From Phoronis australis (Eukaryota; Phoronida; Phoronidae): a stretch of DNA of 64,000 bases. This document shows, in pieces, positions 32,801-44,276 of the stretch; within the stretch, counting starts at the first letter, position 1, and the number at the start of each line of letters is the position of its first letter. The position numbers and the translations under genes are program-made. The notes beneath the pieces were generated by a model, which worked only from the letters and a program-made list of their open reading frames with translations, made no database searches and was not told the origin of the DNA. The stretch covers positions 327,100 to 391,099 of the forward strand of contig NMRA01000329.1 of the NCBI GenBank assembly GCA_002633005.1, in the 5' to 3' direction.

Positions 32801-35800
32801 TTTGTAGATATTTGGCTAATGCGCTAACCTATTAATAAAGCCGTACATAACCTTAATGTTGCTATTTGATAATGTCACACAAAGGTGGTCAGTGGAGTTT
32901 ACTAACCTAACTGTAGGTTTGATTAATCACCTCAAACGTAATTACTCTGCGCGTGTAAGCGCAGAGTACTGTGGGTTTTCTTCAATTTTATTTTTCTTAT
33001 TCTTATTCTTCTTCCGACAAACTTTGAGGCTTAATAACTCCAAATTGGGTGCAGATACAGTCTTTAAATTCTGCATATGACTTTTGACAGTATATAAATT
33101 TTGATTGGTTATATAATCATATTCCATATTGCACGGGAAGAGGTCGTTTGGTGCAAAGGTCATATAATTTTCAAAATGCTACTCCTCCTTCAGTTTTAAA
33201 GCTATCTTTTTCAAATTCGGTGCACAGGTATATGTCAACATGACAATTTAAGAAATTACTTTTCTAAGTAATCGGGTCATCCAATCAGGTGAAATAGGTC
33301 AAAGGTCATTAGGTGCAAACTAAAATTTTGAGCTAGACACTTCAAATTGACAGGTCTGATAGCCACAGGTAAATCAAATCGGAATCCAAAGTTTCAGGTC
33401 ATTTAGTGCAAACATGGGGTCATTAGGTGAATTTTTCTTCTGAAAATTTGACCTTTTCAATCAGCAAGTATTCGGATGTGTCAACCGTTAGACAACTGTG
33501 ATTCTCAGCGTTAAACACATTTTCCGTGGGCTTCTCCTAAAGATGCTTAAAATGCACCGGATATGGTCAATTAGTGCAAAGGTCATGTAACGTTCAAAAT
33601 GTTATATCTCTTACGTTTTTCAAGGAATTCTTTTCAATTTCAGCACACTGGTGTAAGTCAACATGCCAAGTGAATACCCTACCTTACATTGCAATAGGCC
33701 TAAGCAATCAGAAAAAATAGGTCAAAGGTCATTGAGTGCAAACTAAAATTTTGAGCTAGAGACTTCAGAATTACGTATCTGTTTACTAAGTGCGATTGAG
33801 TTTGAATTCTAAATTTTCAGGTCATTTGGTGTACTCATGGGGTCATTAGGTGCATTTTTCTTCTGAAAGTTTGACCACTTCATTCATCTTGTATTCTGAA
33901 GTGCTTAAAGTAAAACATCTGTGATTTTTAGCATTAACCACTCTTTTAATCGAATTATCAATTACTCCCTCATCGGGGCTCATAATGCACCGGAAGAGGT
34001 CAATTAGTGGAAAGGTCACCAAAAAATTAATGTGTAATTTCTCCTACAATTTTAAAGAATTCCTTTTCATATTGGTAAATGGGTTGCTGTCAGTAACTTT
34101 CCATAATAATTCCAGTAATACGCGCATGCAGAGTGCGTTATTGTCACGCCGTGACAATAATCTTTCTAGTTTATTGTTGTTAGAAATCCGAACTAGTTCA
34201 CCTTTTTAGCATTACATGGATATTTTTAAAGCAAAAGAACAAACAAAGTATTTTTATATGTGAAACCGACTTGAAAATGATAGTACTGAATCTCTGGCTG
34301 GTTTGCTTCACATTTTTAGGGAGAGCTCTCCGCACCTTGAGTGTATTGTACGTTCTTTTGATGAAGCGTTGGAATACTGTAAGACAAGAGAACCCTTCTC
34401 TTCACTGGTTGAAAGTATATGGATTCTAGGAGGACAAGCTGTGTACAAGGTGAGCGGCATATCGTGTTGAAAATTGATTGTGGAAATCACATGCTGGAGG
34501 TCGCCACTTAAACCATGTTATTATTTCAAATGGCAATTATTTTTTCAAGCAATTTTGATGACCCTTTAACGACCTTACTTTCGCATTTAATAGTTTACCC
34601 TTTGAACATTCTAAGCTAGTTTCTTGTCACAATACAGGAGGCAATTGAACATCCACTATGCAAGAAGATCTTCCTTACAAGGATCTTTGGAGAGTTCGAA
34701 TGTGACAGGTTCCTAATGGAGTTTGAAAACACTGGAAAATTTAGACAAATTCAGTAAGTACGTTTATTCTGTGTAATTTTCACACAGTGTTTGATTTATT
34801 TCCAGTGCTCTTCATTGTAAATGTTAGCATTAATTATTATCCCTTGAAATCACCTTTTGAGTTATGTTGGAGCCACTTTCTGTGAAGGCAAGACTCTCTC
34901 GAGATACAGTGCAAGATCTTCACCTATAATGCAATAAATTCTAGCCAATAACATAACATTATAGTCTCACTGACCAATTGCTTCAGTGGTGGCCATAGTA
35001 CTTGTTTATGCCAGTAATGTCCCGAGCTTAGTCCCCAAAGACTCGACGTGTAGTTTTGTGTAGTCTTGGTCCACAGAATGCTGTCCTGGATCCTCCTATT
35101 CACTCATCTCCCGCTAACACCAGCTTAGGGAAGCACAAGATGACAATGTGTAATGCTCTGTTGAAACAAGGTTTCTCAAGTGGACAACCAGGGATAGAAC
35201 CACCTCATGATCAGGCTACTCAGTACAGATGTATTGTTCATACCAAACTTGTAACTCAAAGAAGTTATAGGTTATTACTCTTGATGTGAACAATTTAAAA
35301 TCGGTTGTAAAAGTTATGACTATGGCATGTGAGTTAACCTTCTGTGAGGGTGGTTTAGAAAGCATTATGTCTTGCAACTTTGTGCGAATGGTCAGCAGAG
35401 TCGTAACATTTATAGCTCACAAGTTATTGACGACTAGCCTCTAAAACCACTAACTAGGGTTAGAACAGTTCTAACTCTGTTTGAACAGAAGTAACTACAT
35501 GGCAATTTATGACCGAAAGATTTATAACCCAACTTGATATAAATAAAGTCACAATAGTTCAGAGGTCTAATGGTGGAAAATTATGAGGGACGAAGAGTAC
35601 TAAAGAGAACCAAAGACCTCTGTAGCAAGACTATTTGTTTTTGTTGAATTGAAACGTACCATGAAATTTGCTCTAATGGAAATCTTCTGGGGAGACGTGT
35701 CTCCTGGTTGTAAAAAGTGAGGGTCGATGTCCCTAGNNNNNNNNNNAGTATAAATTGCCTAGTTGGTCGATGAGTGAGAAATTACGGTAAGCTGTTGTTT

Positions 35801-35989
35801 TTGCCTGTTTGTGCAAGTTTTCAAGATCATGGATTGGTAACATGGAGAAAAACAAATCATCACATTGTGTGACTCATCAGTAGTGCATTAATTTTGCTTT
35901 TAATGTCTTTTAGAGACAAGTATATCAGAAAGGACATCATTGAAGAAAACGGAATTCCTTACCAGTTTGAAGTTTACGAAAAGGTGTAG
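29855..35989 (+). CDS. Divergent second dihydrofolate reductase domain
   Basis: Six exons: 29855-29964, 30820-30869, 32144-32249, 34320-34449, 34638-34753 and 35914-35989 (TAG). Phases agree throughout and give 195 residues after a phase-0 acceptor. DHFR landmarks are FNIVVGIEKNRGIALNGKIPW, LSADYEHYI with Asp at the catalytic acid position, VIIKGRTTWED, IWILGGQAVYKEA, FLTRI and FEVYEKV. Three intron positions (after IPWPRLS, NSLK and AVYK) are shared with the canonical copy, showing tandem gene duplication; an extra intron splits VPG/RHCV. Changes: GIG becomes GIA in the Met20 loop, both folate-stacking Phe positions become Tyr, and the SIPEKxRPL loop is replaced by DTSLEERENSNI. No ATG precedes FNIVV in the first exon, so an upstream exon is missing, or this is the second half of a fused product. 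Function in folate metabolism is inferred. Confidence 0.88.
30359..30506. mobile_element. hAT-like MITE in second-DHFR intron
   Basis: The left end CAGCGTTCGAAATAC and the reverse complement of the right end, CAGTGTTCGAGCTTC, are inverted copies typical of hAT termini. The 8-bp flanks CCGTGCAG and CGGTTCAG match at six positions, possibly a decayed target duplication. The interior has paired CTGGCC/GGCCAG blocks. The element is 148 bp and has no coding capacity. Confidence 0.5.
31953..32115. mobile_element. GGCGGATCC-ended MITE beside a DHFR acceptor
   Basis: The left end AAGGGCGGATCCAGGATTTT and the right end AAAATCCGCCACT are inverted, and GATCACC flanks both sides (31946-31952 and 32116-32122). 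The interior contains GAGTATTAGCCAAGATTTTG, found in near-identical form in the 43551 and 43840 copies. Only 28 bp remain between the element and the 32144 exon, so it abuts the polypyrimidine tract. Confidence 0.7.
32941..34137. repeat. 423-bp tandem repeat block in second-DHFR intron
   Basis: The phrase GTGCAAAGGTCAT starts at 33151 and 33574, and a variant at 34007. AGGTCAAAGGTCA starts at 33296 and 33719. Both exact spacings are 423 bp, giving two full units and part of a third. The block is bounded by ACTCTGCGCGT (left) and an inverted relative, ACGCGCATGCAGAGT (right), so the whole may be one repetitive element. A short palindrome (TTATTGTCACG/CGTGACAATAA) lies just right of it. It fills most of intron 32250-34319. 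Confidence 0.8.
35737..35746. other. Assembly gap of ten Ns
   Basis: Ten Ns interrupt the last intron of the second DHFR. Single Ns also occur at 24636, 42131, 43909 and 50457. Gap size is unlikely to be real. Confidence 0.99.
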
Positions 35990-36084
35990 CTATACAACTC
36001 AGCTCCAGTGGCTAATATCAACACCTTGTGATGGAAAGTGACTTTCATATGGTCATAGAAGTCTATAACTATACGGGTACAATC

Positions 36085-36090
36085 AATAAA
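36085..36090 (+). terminator. Poly(A) signal of the second DHFR
   Basis: AATAAA lies 96 nt after the TAG, a normal spacing. The canonical upstream copy lacks any comparably close signal. Confidence 0.7.
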
Positions 36091-37839
36091 GGTAATATAA
36101 ACCTGCTTTCTGGCAATGAAACTTGACATTATAGAACTGGTTTTGATTTGTTCCTTGCTCATGTAAGGGAATGATTTCTAAGCTCGATAAGAACTGACAG
36201 TTATTGATTGACACTTGTGATCTGTTCCTCCATGAGTCAATTGGCTAAAATCAGTCTGGCTATAGATTATAGAAAACAGACTCGCAACTCCAACATTTTC
36301 TTGCGTACTGTCCTAGAGGAGGTGCCACTCTCTTGAATTTCCAATTTCAGTTTCCGATTAGTGTATTGTGATAGGAAATTCTAGCATCTATTTTACTGGC
36401 CAATACAACAAAAAGAAAATAATTTCGGCATTGAAACGCTGTTCAAAGTCTTCCTATGAATAAGTAGAACTGCTGGTGTCTGAGTACTTTTGGCACTCGA
36501 CCACACAACAGCCGACCATGATTAGCAAACGACGTACTTGCTGGAAGTAAAACTTAATAATTTTGCCAGGTGTCGCTTGTAAATAATGACGTCACAGGTT
36601 ATGCATAAGATCACAGATTTCGTCTGTTTGAAAATATACGGAGTTGGCAGTCCATGTACTTTTTTGTCTATGGTCTAGCTTAGCCTGTGTCACAAAAACA
36701 GTCTAAGGCTGAATGTCAAACAATCTGTCTACACTTGAAGCCAAAAGACAAAAAAATGACTTGACGGAAGTCCATGGTCTGTTCTACTAGACAGAAGACA
36801 AAACGTTTCGAGAAACGCTAAAGGCAAAAATTGAATTTTAGCAAATTTGTAGTCAGATTTCTGACTTTTTGCTCTAGTCAGAAAACAAAAACCGGTCTCT
36901 TCGAAAAACAGACCCCAGGGTCAACGAGTTGGCCTGAGCCAACTTGTGATTTTGTGCTCCATGCATGGTTGCAGACAACAGCAAACTACCAGTTCTTCCC
37001 AAGTTCATGAATAAACTTCTAACATAGGTGGGGATCAAGTTGAGATTTACTGTGTTCTGTTGACCCTAAGACATTAGCTTGCACTTGCAACAAAAAATCT
37101 ACATGTATGAAATGGAAACAGCATCCAATCCGATAATTTAACATTGCAACCTCACCGGCCAATCATGTCAGTGGCCATCATTTTGCTAAAATAGGCTAGT
37201 AAGCTCTCTAGTGTACTCACAAAATGCTCTCTTTTTACTCACGTCATTTTGCGAGATCTTGCTTTTCCGCAATAAACTTGTTTTTCGGAATGTTACGCAT
37301 TTTTTGACAGTAGGCGGGTTTACAGAACCTTTAAAACTCTCTAAATATACACTAGTACTGAAACTACCAGCTAGTAAGATTTTGTTAATAAACGGATTTA
37401 AAACGGCTTGACATGTTTCGCTGTCGTTTACTTATTAAACACCATCATCAGAAGAAGAGAGAACATAGTGGCCACCTAGCTAGGCCCAGCAACAAGTGAT
37501 GAAACACAGGCACAGTCAGTTACAGGGAGTGACAATAAACTAGACTAACTGTAACAACTTGTGATGTGCCAATTGTCTATTGAGATTGGGCTTGCACCAC
37601 CTGATGCGTAGAGCCTCACGAATTTTAAGCTCCTTTGTTGTTTCTGATTATAGCAGTCATTGAAAGAACATTGCTGATAACAATGATTGGAGCTCTGTAG
37701 ATGGATATTTACATGTGAACCTCTGTCAGAATTTAGATGTTCCCTGGTCATGGTTTTTAAATAAACGAGACCAAAGCATGTCAAGCCATTTTAAATCCAA
37801 TAAGTTGTTTTCATTAACATATGCTGCTACTTGCTGTCA

Positions 37840-38080
37840 TGGAGATAGTAAGATTATGTTATATGAGATTATGCAGTTGACTGGCTTAGTGCATATTGCA
37901 CATTTAAAACTCTCTACAAATCTAGACTAGCATTTGGTCTACACTTAGTAAGATAGTGTTGATGTGTATGACATTGTGCAATTTAGTGCCTCAGCATTTT
38001 TGCACATTTAAAACTCTACAAATCTACACTAATACCGAGTCTACAACTAGTAAGATTTTGTTGAATGAGATTATGCAATT
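37840..38080. repeat. About 100-bp degenerate tandem repeat
   Basis: AGTAAGATTATG, AGTAAGATAGTG and AGTAAGATTTTG recur at about 37848, 37948 and 38051, interspersed with GCACATTTAAAACTCT and CTACAAATCTA blocks. A further related unit lies near 37330-37390. Confidence 0.65.
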
Positions 38081-38889
38081 TACTGGCTTCAGATTTATTG
38101 TTGAATGACCAGAAAAGTAGCAATTAGTGGCATATAACATTTAAATTGGGTAATGTATTTTAATTTTCGATTGGCAATCATTGTGTCAACTATTTCCTTC
38201 CTGTTTTATGTAGTAGACTTTATAGTTAAACAAAATGCAGCGATTGGATTTTAGTTTAATTTGGTAAGTTTGTCCATAAGTCATAATGGTATTGTGTGAT
38301 GATTATTGCTGAAATTAATTCATTTTGACAATTTTTTTAATGATTGTAAAGCAAATGTTGGTTATTTATTTGATATAGTCAATGGTTTTAACAAAGGTTG
38401 AAGTCAAACAACTTAAAAGTTGTTTGATTTCAAGCTTGCTTTGTTGTTAATTCATTATTAAGTGTGCATTATTTGTTTTAATGAAGTAATGTGTAATTTA
38501 CTCTGAATTTAATTTGTTTATAAATTGTTGTTAAATATTTGCCATTGCATATTAATTAGTCTGTGATCATCCCATATGTTACATTTTACACTTTGCAAGA
38601 CAATTTTAAAATACTGTCAGGTGTAGTTGTTGATTAATCAGTTTCATGTTTTCAAATATATAGTTGTTATAGATCTATTGATTTATTACAAGTCTTATAG
38701 TGGTCACCTGTTTCATTCTAGATTAGCACGCGTCACATTTTGCTCACACTATTTCACATGCATTTCTCAACTAATTCACCTGAAATTGCCTTGGAACATC
38801 TGTCATGTTCTTTTGACATCTATCAACATCAGGGGGAATCGAGCTAACGATGGTCTAATTAGCAGACATTTTACTTTTGAGTAGGGAAC

Positions 38890-39790
38890 ACAGCTGTGTG
38901 ATTGCAACTGACCATTCCTCACATATTCTTACTATTAATTTCTGTACCATTCTTTGACTTTTGGTACAATTTCTCACCATTAATATCCTTTCACTATCTT
39001 TTCTCCAAAACATTCCTTACAATTCCTTTCCATAAATTATGATTCCCGACCATTTTTTAGCTTTCTGTACCATTGTTTACTATTGCCTACTGTACGATTT
39101 CTTTTCTGTGACCATTCCTTGCCATGCTACTCCTTTCCATGTATTTCTATGTCAGTGTACCATTCCGCACTGTACTTGTACCATTCTCTGCCATTTTGTA
39201 CAACTCCTTGCAATTCTATACCATTCCTTGCAATTGTGTATCATTCCTTATAATTTGGTACCATTTCTTGTAATTTTGTACCATTCCTTGCAATTTTTAC
39301 TATTCATACTATACTTACCATTATATACCATTCTATACCTTCTGTACAATTCCTTGCCTTTCTGTACCATTCCTTATTTCTCTGTCCATTTCTTTTCCAT
39401 TAATACCATTGCTTACCATTATTTATTTATTTTTCTCACGTTTCCTTTCCATTCCATAAGATTAATTACCATTCTTCACTTTTCTTTACCATTCTGTACA
39501 ATTTCCTACTTCTCTACCATTACTTACTATTCTTTACCTTTCCATGCCATTCCTTACCATTTGCCCCATGCTGGATCATTCCTTACCTTTCTTTGCGATT
39601 TCACGTCATTTCTTACACTTATATACCATTCTTTATGTTTCCGTACCATTCTTTTTGAGTCTATACCATTCCTCTCCAATCTATACCATCCCTCTCCAAA
39701 CTATGCCATACCTTAACACACCTTATCTTTCCTTACCATTCTGGACCACTCCGTAACATTCATTATGCATTGCCATTCTGTACATTTCCC
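38890..39790. repeat. Degenerate CCATTCCTTAC minisatellite
   Basis: About 900 bp of short, imperfect units of the type TACCATTCCTTGCAATTCTG occur on the plus strand, with period near 18-20 bp and much drift. Pyrimidine richness keeps stop codons rare and produces a 225-codon spurious open frame (39039-39716) rich in Tyr, His, Phe, Ile and Leu. Confidence 0.85.
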
Positions 39791-40354
39791 ACATTTTCTT
39801 GGCAAAGGAACAAATAACTTTCCGAAATTCAATATTTTTTGTTTTTGAATGGGATTAAAAATTTGAAAAGTGCATGGCAGAAATTGCACTTAGCAACTCA
39901 CAATTTAGAAATTTTCTGATACTCTGCGGTTTGCTATCATTTAACGGTCAATGTACACCTTGGCAATTAAATCGCCTGCCTTGTGGACGCCGGGTAGCCA
40001 GCCAAGGGCCTACGTGTTGCCTTATGTACACCAAATGTGCGCACATTAGCTAGTAATGTTTGAGTTCCCCTTAGAATTACTGACAAACTATTGAATATGT
40101 AGCGAAAGTATTGCCTCTTCCAAAAATGAAACTTAACTACGTGCAGAAATTTACGTTTTCAAAGCGTCGTTTGCACGTGCAACAAGTGCTGTTTAGTGCC
40201 CCCTGGAAGTGTTTGAGTGTCAAAATGCTCCGAGCAAGATTTGGCTGTTGACCCTACACGTTTTTATCTGTTTATTTCAATAAATGTGCCACATGATTTA
40301 AAAACGCATCATTTTATTCGGACACATGAAAACACGGTCTTTGTTAAACGCATT

Positions 40355-40401
40355 AGTATAAAGAATACGTACTTGCTCCACAAGTGCGTATTCTTTATAC
40401 T
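40355..40401. repeat. 47-bp near-perfect hairpin
   Basis: AGTATAAAGAATACGTACTT at 40355 onward pairs with AAGTGCGTATTCTTTATACT ending at 40401 with one mismatch, around a short loop CTCCA. It could be the core of a foldback element. No flanking duplication was evident. Confidence 0.7.
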
Positions 40402-43400
40402 AGTGGAAAGGCCTTTGATGATTACTCTTCGTCGAAAGCCTTTGCGGCAAAAAGGGTCATGTTAAAAGGAGCACTGAACCCGGTTTTGACCTATTAACAA
40501 ATTTTGAAAACGACTTTCCCATCTAGTTCTCTGAAACAAAATAATGGATTGCTCGGTAACCCTGGACTAGAAACCCTCAAGAGTTTGGAGGAAAATTTGA
40601 AAACTTATCAAATTCTACTAAATGGGCAAGCGTGATCTACGTTTTAAGCTAATTCACACGGCATTCGTAATGATTTTCAGGTGTAGCCTGTAGCCCGTAG
40701 TTAGTTTTAACAATATTGCAAGCCAAGCTTCGCCAGTGTAGTACCCTCCGGCCTGTTGCTACGAGTTGGTTTCACCTGTAGTTGTGAAGAATGTCACGTA
40801 TTCATACTGCCTGTTTCAGCCTTATGATATATGTTAAGACCTGGAATTATGTATGTCAGCCTTATGGTTTTTAACCTTTTATTATATTAATTGCTGTCGA
40901 TGACACGCTTTGTTGTGACATATGTTGTTGCATTCAACACATTGTCGCCTGGGTGACAATGTCACCGCAACGCAAGCATATAGTCGATCGGGTGTGACAA
41001 TATTTTTCAATAACACGACACCCCTGTGTTTTACTTGGTTCATCCCTAAGAGATGATTGCCTACGCGCTTTAATGCACGAATCACCGTTACATCCTGGCT
41101 TTCTATAAATAATTATAGTTCTTATCCATGCGGGTCAATTGTTGACAGATACACGCTACTCTATCTTGTCATGGTTCTGGGCTTGTTCCTTTATACATGT
41201 ATGCGCTATCCTGGCAGGCCGCTTCACTGAGTTTTGGCTTGGACTTGAGTAAGTAGATTTGTCAATCGATACCATCAACCAGTGTACCTGTGTTCGGTTG
41301 TTACAATGTTTAGTAAGTTAGACGGTTAGAATTATGCAGCATGCAGAGATGCATCTGCATGGGCGGCGCACCATAGGGGGTTAGGGACTATAGCCCCCAC
41401 TTTTTTAGTGCTGTGCCTCCCATGATATTGGAAAGTAGTGGATCTTGGGTACTTGGGCACTGAGCTCATTTTTGATGTGCTAATTATTATGAAACTCCAT
41501 TAGCCACAGCGATACCACTCTAAAAGCTCCTGCTGAACGCCGTGCCTCGTTTGCTTTGCCACTGAACCGTTGTAAAACTGGCCTCGACTTGTTTTTACTT
41601 CGGATAGAAGTGGTTTCGAGAGGTGGGAAGAGTTTGCTTGTTGCTTGACACCAAGATGAACAAGCCCATTGTCATTAAATATGACGAACGAATTCTCAGT
41701 TTTCAACAATTAGCTCAAAAATCGTTCATCTAATACATTACTTCGATCGAGGAACAAGTTGCTGTGCACATAACTTGATCCGCCAACAACAGACTAGTTA
41801 CTTTACTATAGCTGCCGCCGGCTCGCAAGCGAACCTCTTGATCCTCACCTCCAGCTCTCATTAGACCGGGATCCCAGAGCTTTTTTGGGCATGAAAAGGT
41901 AACCAATTTTCTTTGGTACCACAGTGCTCTGTGGGTATCCTGATGCTTGGAAATGGCCGTCTGGCAGGTTCGCTCTGGTGGGTGTGGTCAGGGGAGCCAA
42001 GAGAATTACACTCGAAATTTGAGCTAGATCAACTTTTCTGGTAACCACTTCAAACTGCCTTGGATACCTACTACGTAATCCACTGTATCAAAATTGGCCA
42101 CTGCCAGACAATTTCAGTGGTGGGGAGTACNATAGCCAACGGTTATTTCTTCATAAGTTGAGAATTCACGTGTAATTAACTAAGTTGTGTGTGGTCAACC
42201 TTTTTACTTCCTGTGAAGGCGGTCTGTAGCACTTTTATAACTTCTAATCCGGTACGGATTGATTGAAGTTCTCTTTTAGCTTCTGTGAATACATTCTTCG
42301 CCTCAACGTTAATTTGTTTTTTGAAGTTGTGGACTTTGGCTTGATCAATTAAGTTAATAATGCCACCACGACTCGACGTTCATTTGACTATTGCATATGT
42401 GTATTGCGTGTTAATTGTCGTTGATCGAAGTTGGCAGTGACCTGGATCGGGATAAAAAACTACACAGCATAATCCTATTGCTCCCACGTATCGTGGTGTC
42501 TGTGCTTGAGGTCAAACTGATTTATTGCAATTATATGTTTTTTAGTGATAAAGGTATGGAGACGAGGACAGACATTTTTACGTTTGTATTGAGCATCTGT
42601 GTAAAAGTGTCAGTAGCACTGTTCTAAATAATCAGCTAATCTGCAGTTCTCGCAGTTATCATTTCCAACTTATTTCATTCCATTATATGTTTTCACCATT
42701 CCGATGAGACTGTCACTGGTCTCCTTATCATCTTTTGGGGCCAGCTGCCTGCCTTATGTATCCCGTATTGCGGGACATAATAAGCCCCTTCTGTTATGTG
42801 TCAAATGAAGACGTACTGTCTACCAGCATTTTGCAATCCCAGAGGTATCATGGCTTCAGTACGCAATTTTAACACATTAAGAACCAGCACTCCACCATAT
42901 TAGAAAAGGGAGAGAAATGCAGTAATATAACATTTGAGACTTTAATTTATGAATTCATTTTGACTGATGATGTTTTTACGGCCAACGAAATTTGATTTGC
43001 GTGCTTGCCAGAGCATAGATTTGATGAACACAAATCTTTCAATCCAAAAGGCAGAAAACGCCAAGCACATGCGCGCATCCAGCCTTCAATATGGGGGGAC
43101 TCGAATTCCTGACTTTGTGGACCTTTGGTAACAAAAATGCGAGCGGACTAAAAAAAAACGGGAGCACCACTGTGGATTGCGCGTTTGCGCATGTTTACTG
43201 GACTTATGCCTTATTTTCTAGGACTTCTTGTCTCTCTGAGGCGGACCTTTTTGCCCACTTCGCCAAATAAGGGGGCTCGTTCCAGCCCCCCTCCCCTCCC
43301 CCCTGGGTGCGCGCATGAAGCACACTATCGTCTGTCCGATAGTATAAGGTTAATTTTGGATAAATGTTGCATGTTCCTTGACATCTATGATAAAATGGGC

Positions 43401-43550
43401 TTCTTCTGGCTGCGTAAAATATAATGATTGAAGTCGTCCTACAGATCGTATTCCACGTTTGCTAATGGTGTTGCTCGAGATGACCGATATCTTACAGCCC
43501 TTCCTGTGTATGACGTTTTTCGCTATCCGTAAAAATGTCAAATGTAAAAG

Positions 43551-43690
43551 TGGGGGCAAGGGGGCCATGACCCCCCTAAATTTCTCCTACATTCCATTTC
43601 GGGCAGTACGGGGTGCTAATATCTGACGGCAAAATCCTGGCTAATACTCTGCCCTGTCCCCCAACTCTAAATCCTGGATCTACCCCTGTG
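43551..43690 (-). mobile_element. GGCGGATCC-family copy
   Basis: On the minus strand it reads TAGATCCAGGATTTAGAG, a G tract, GAGTATTAGCCAGGATTTTG, GTCAGATATTAG and GGGGTCATGGCCCCCTTG. These are in the same order as the 31953-32115 element. Confidence 0.65.
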
Positions 43691-43839
43691 AAAGGTATGA
43701 GAAGTTCTCTGGGAAGCCTAATAAGGTGCCGGTGCATAGTTAAAAGTAGTCACTGATGTCGTGACTTTAAATAACGGTCTGAGAACAAAATAAACGAGTT
43801 CGTAAATGGTTTAACTCTAAACATATAGTGCAAGCCCCT

Positions 43840-43947
43840 AAAATTTCATTTGGCAGTTCGGGGATGCAAATGTCTGACGGGCAAAGTCCTGGCTAATGCT
43901 CAGCCCTGNCCCCCCCCCCCCCTAACTCAGAATCCTGGGTCCGCCCC
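43840..43947 (-). mobile_element. GGCGGATCC-family copy, truncated
   Basis: On the minus strand: GGGGCGGACCCAGGATTCTG, a long G tract containing an N, GAGCATTAGCCAGGAC and GTCAGACATTTG. It is the same family as 31953-32115 and lacks the far end. Related fragments also occur near 43040-43320. Confidence 0.6.
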
Positions 43948-44276
43948 GCTTATCGTCAGATTAATCTTCCCTCATGACCGAGAATGAACGAAAATTAACA
44001 AGATAGTTCAATAGCAAGCCTAGGTGGCTATGTCATGTGACACTATAACACTTCTCCGCCCTAATAATTACTACCCTGAGTCTTTTATGTTGTTAACAGG
44101 ATTAGCCGTCATGAAAGGGAAATGGAAGTTTGTCTGATCACTTCAATTTGTTTTGTACCGTTTGATTACGGGTTAACGATATCGCATTTAACCTTTGGTT
44201 AATTTATTTTATATCTGAATATTTTTTTTTTTGTTCAAGGTACAGCTCCCAGACAACACAGCCCTGAACGCCAACG

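Larger units (their letters stand above)
36091..44230. other. Gene-poor intergenic region
   Basis: No protein family was recognised in this 8.1 kb. It contains an approximately 100-bp tandem repeat (37840-38080), a long degenerate CCATTCC minisatellite (38890-39790), a 47-bp hairpin (40355-40401) and GGCGGATCC-family fragments (43040-43945). Poly-T and an acceptor-like sequence near 44239 probably precede the TMEM45 coding exon. Confidence 0.6.

Noticed and set aside
39039-39716. 225-codon open frame starting at an ATG
   Set aside because: It lies wholly within a degenerate CCATTCC minisatellite; the composition follows the repeat and no domain is present.
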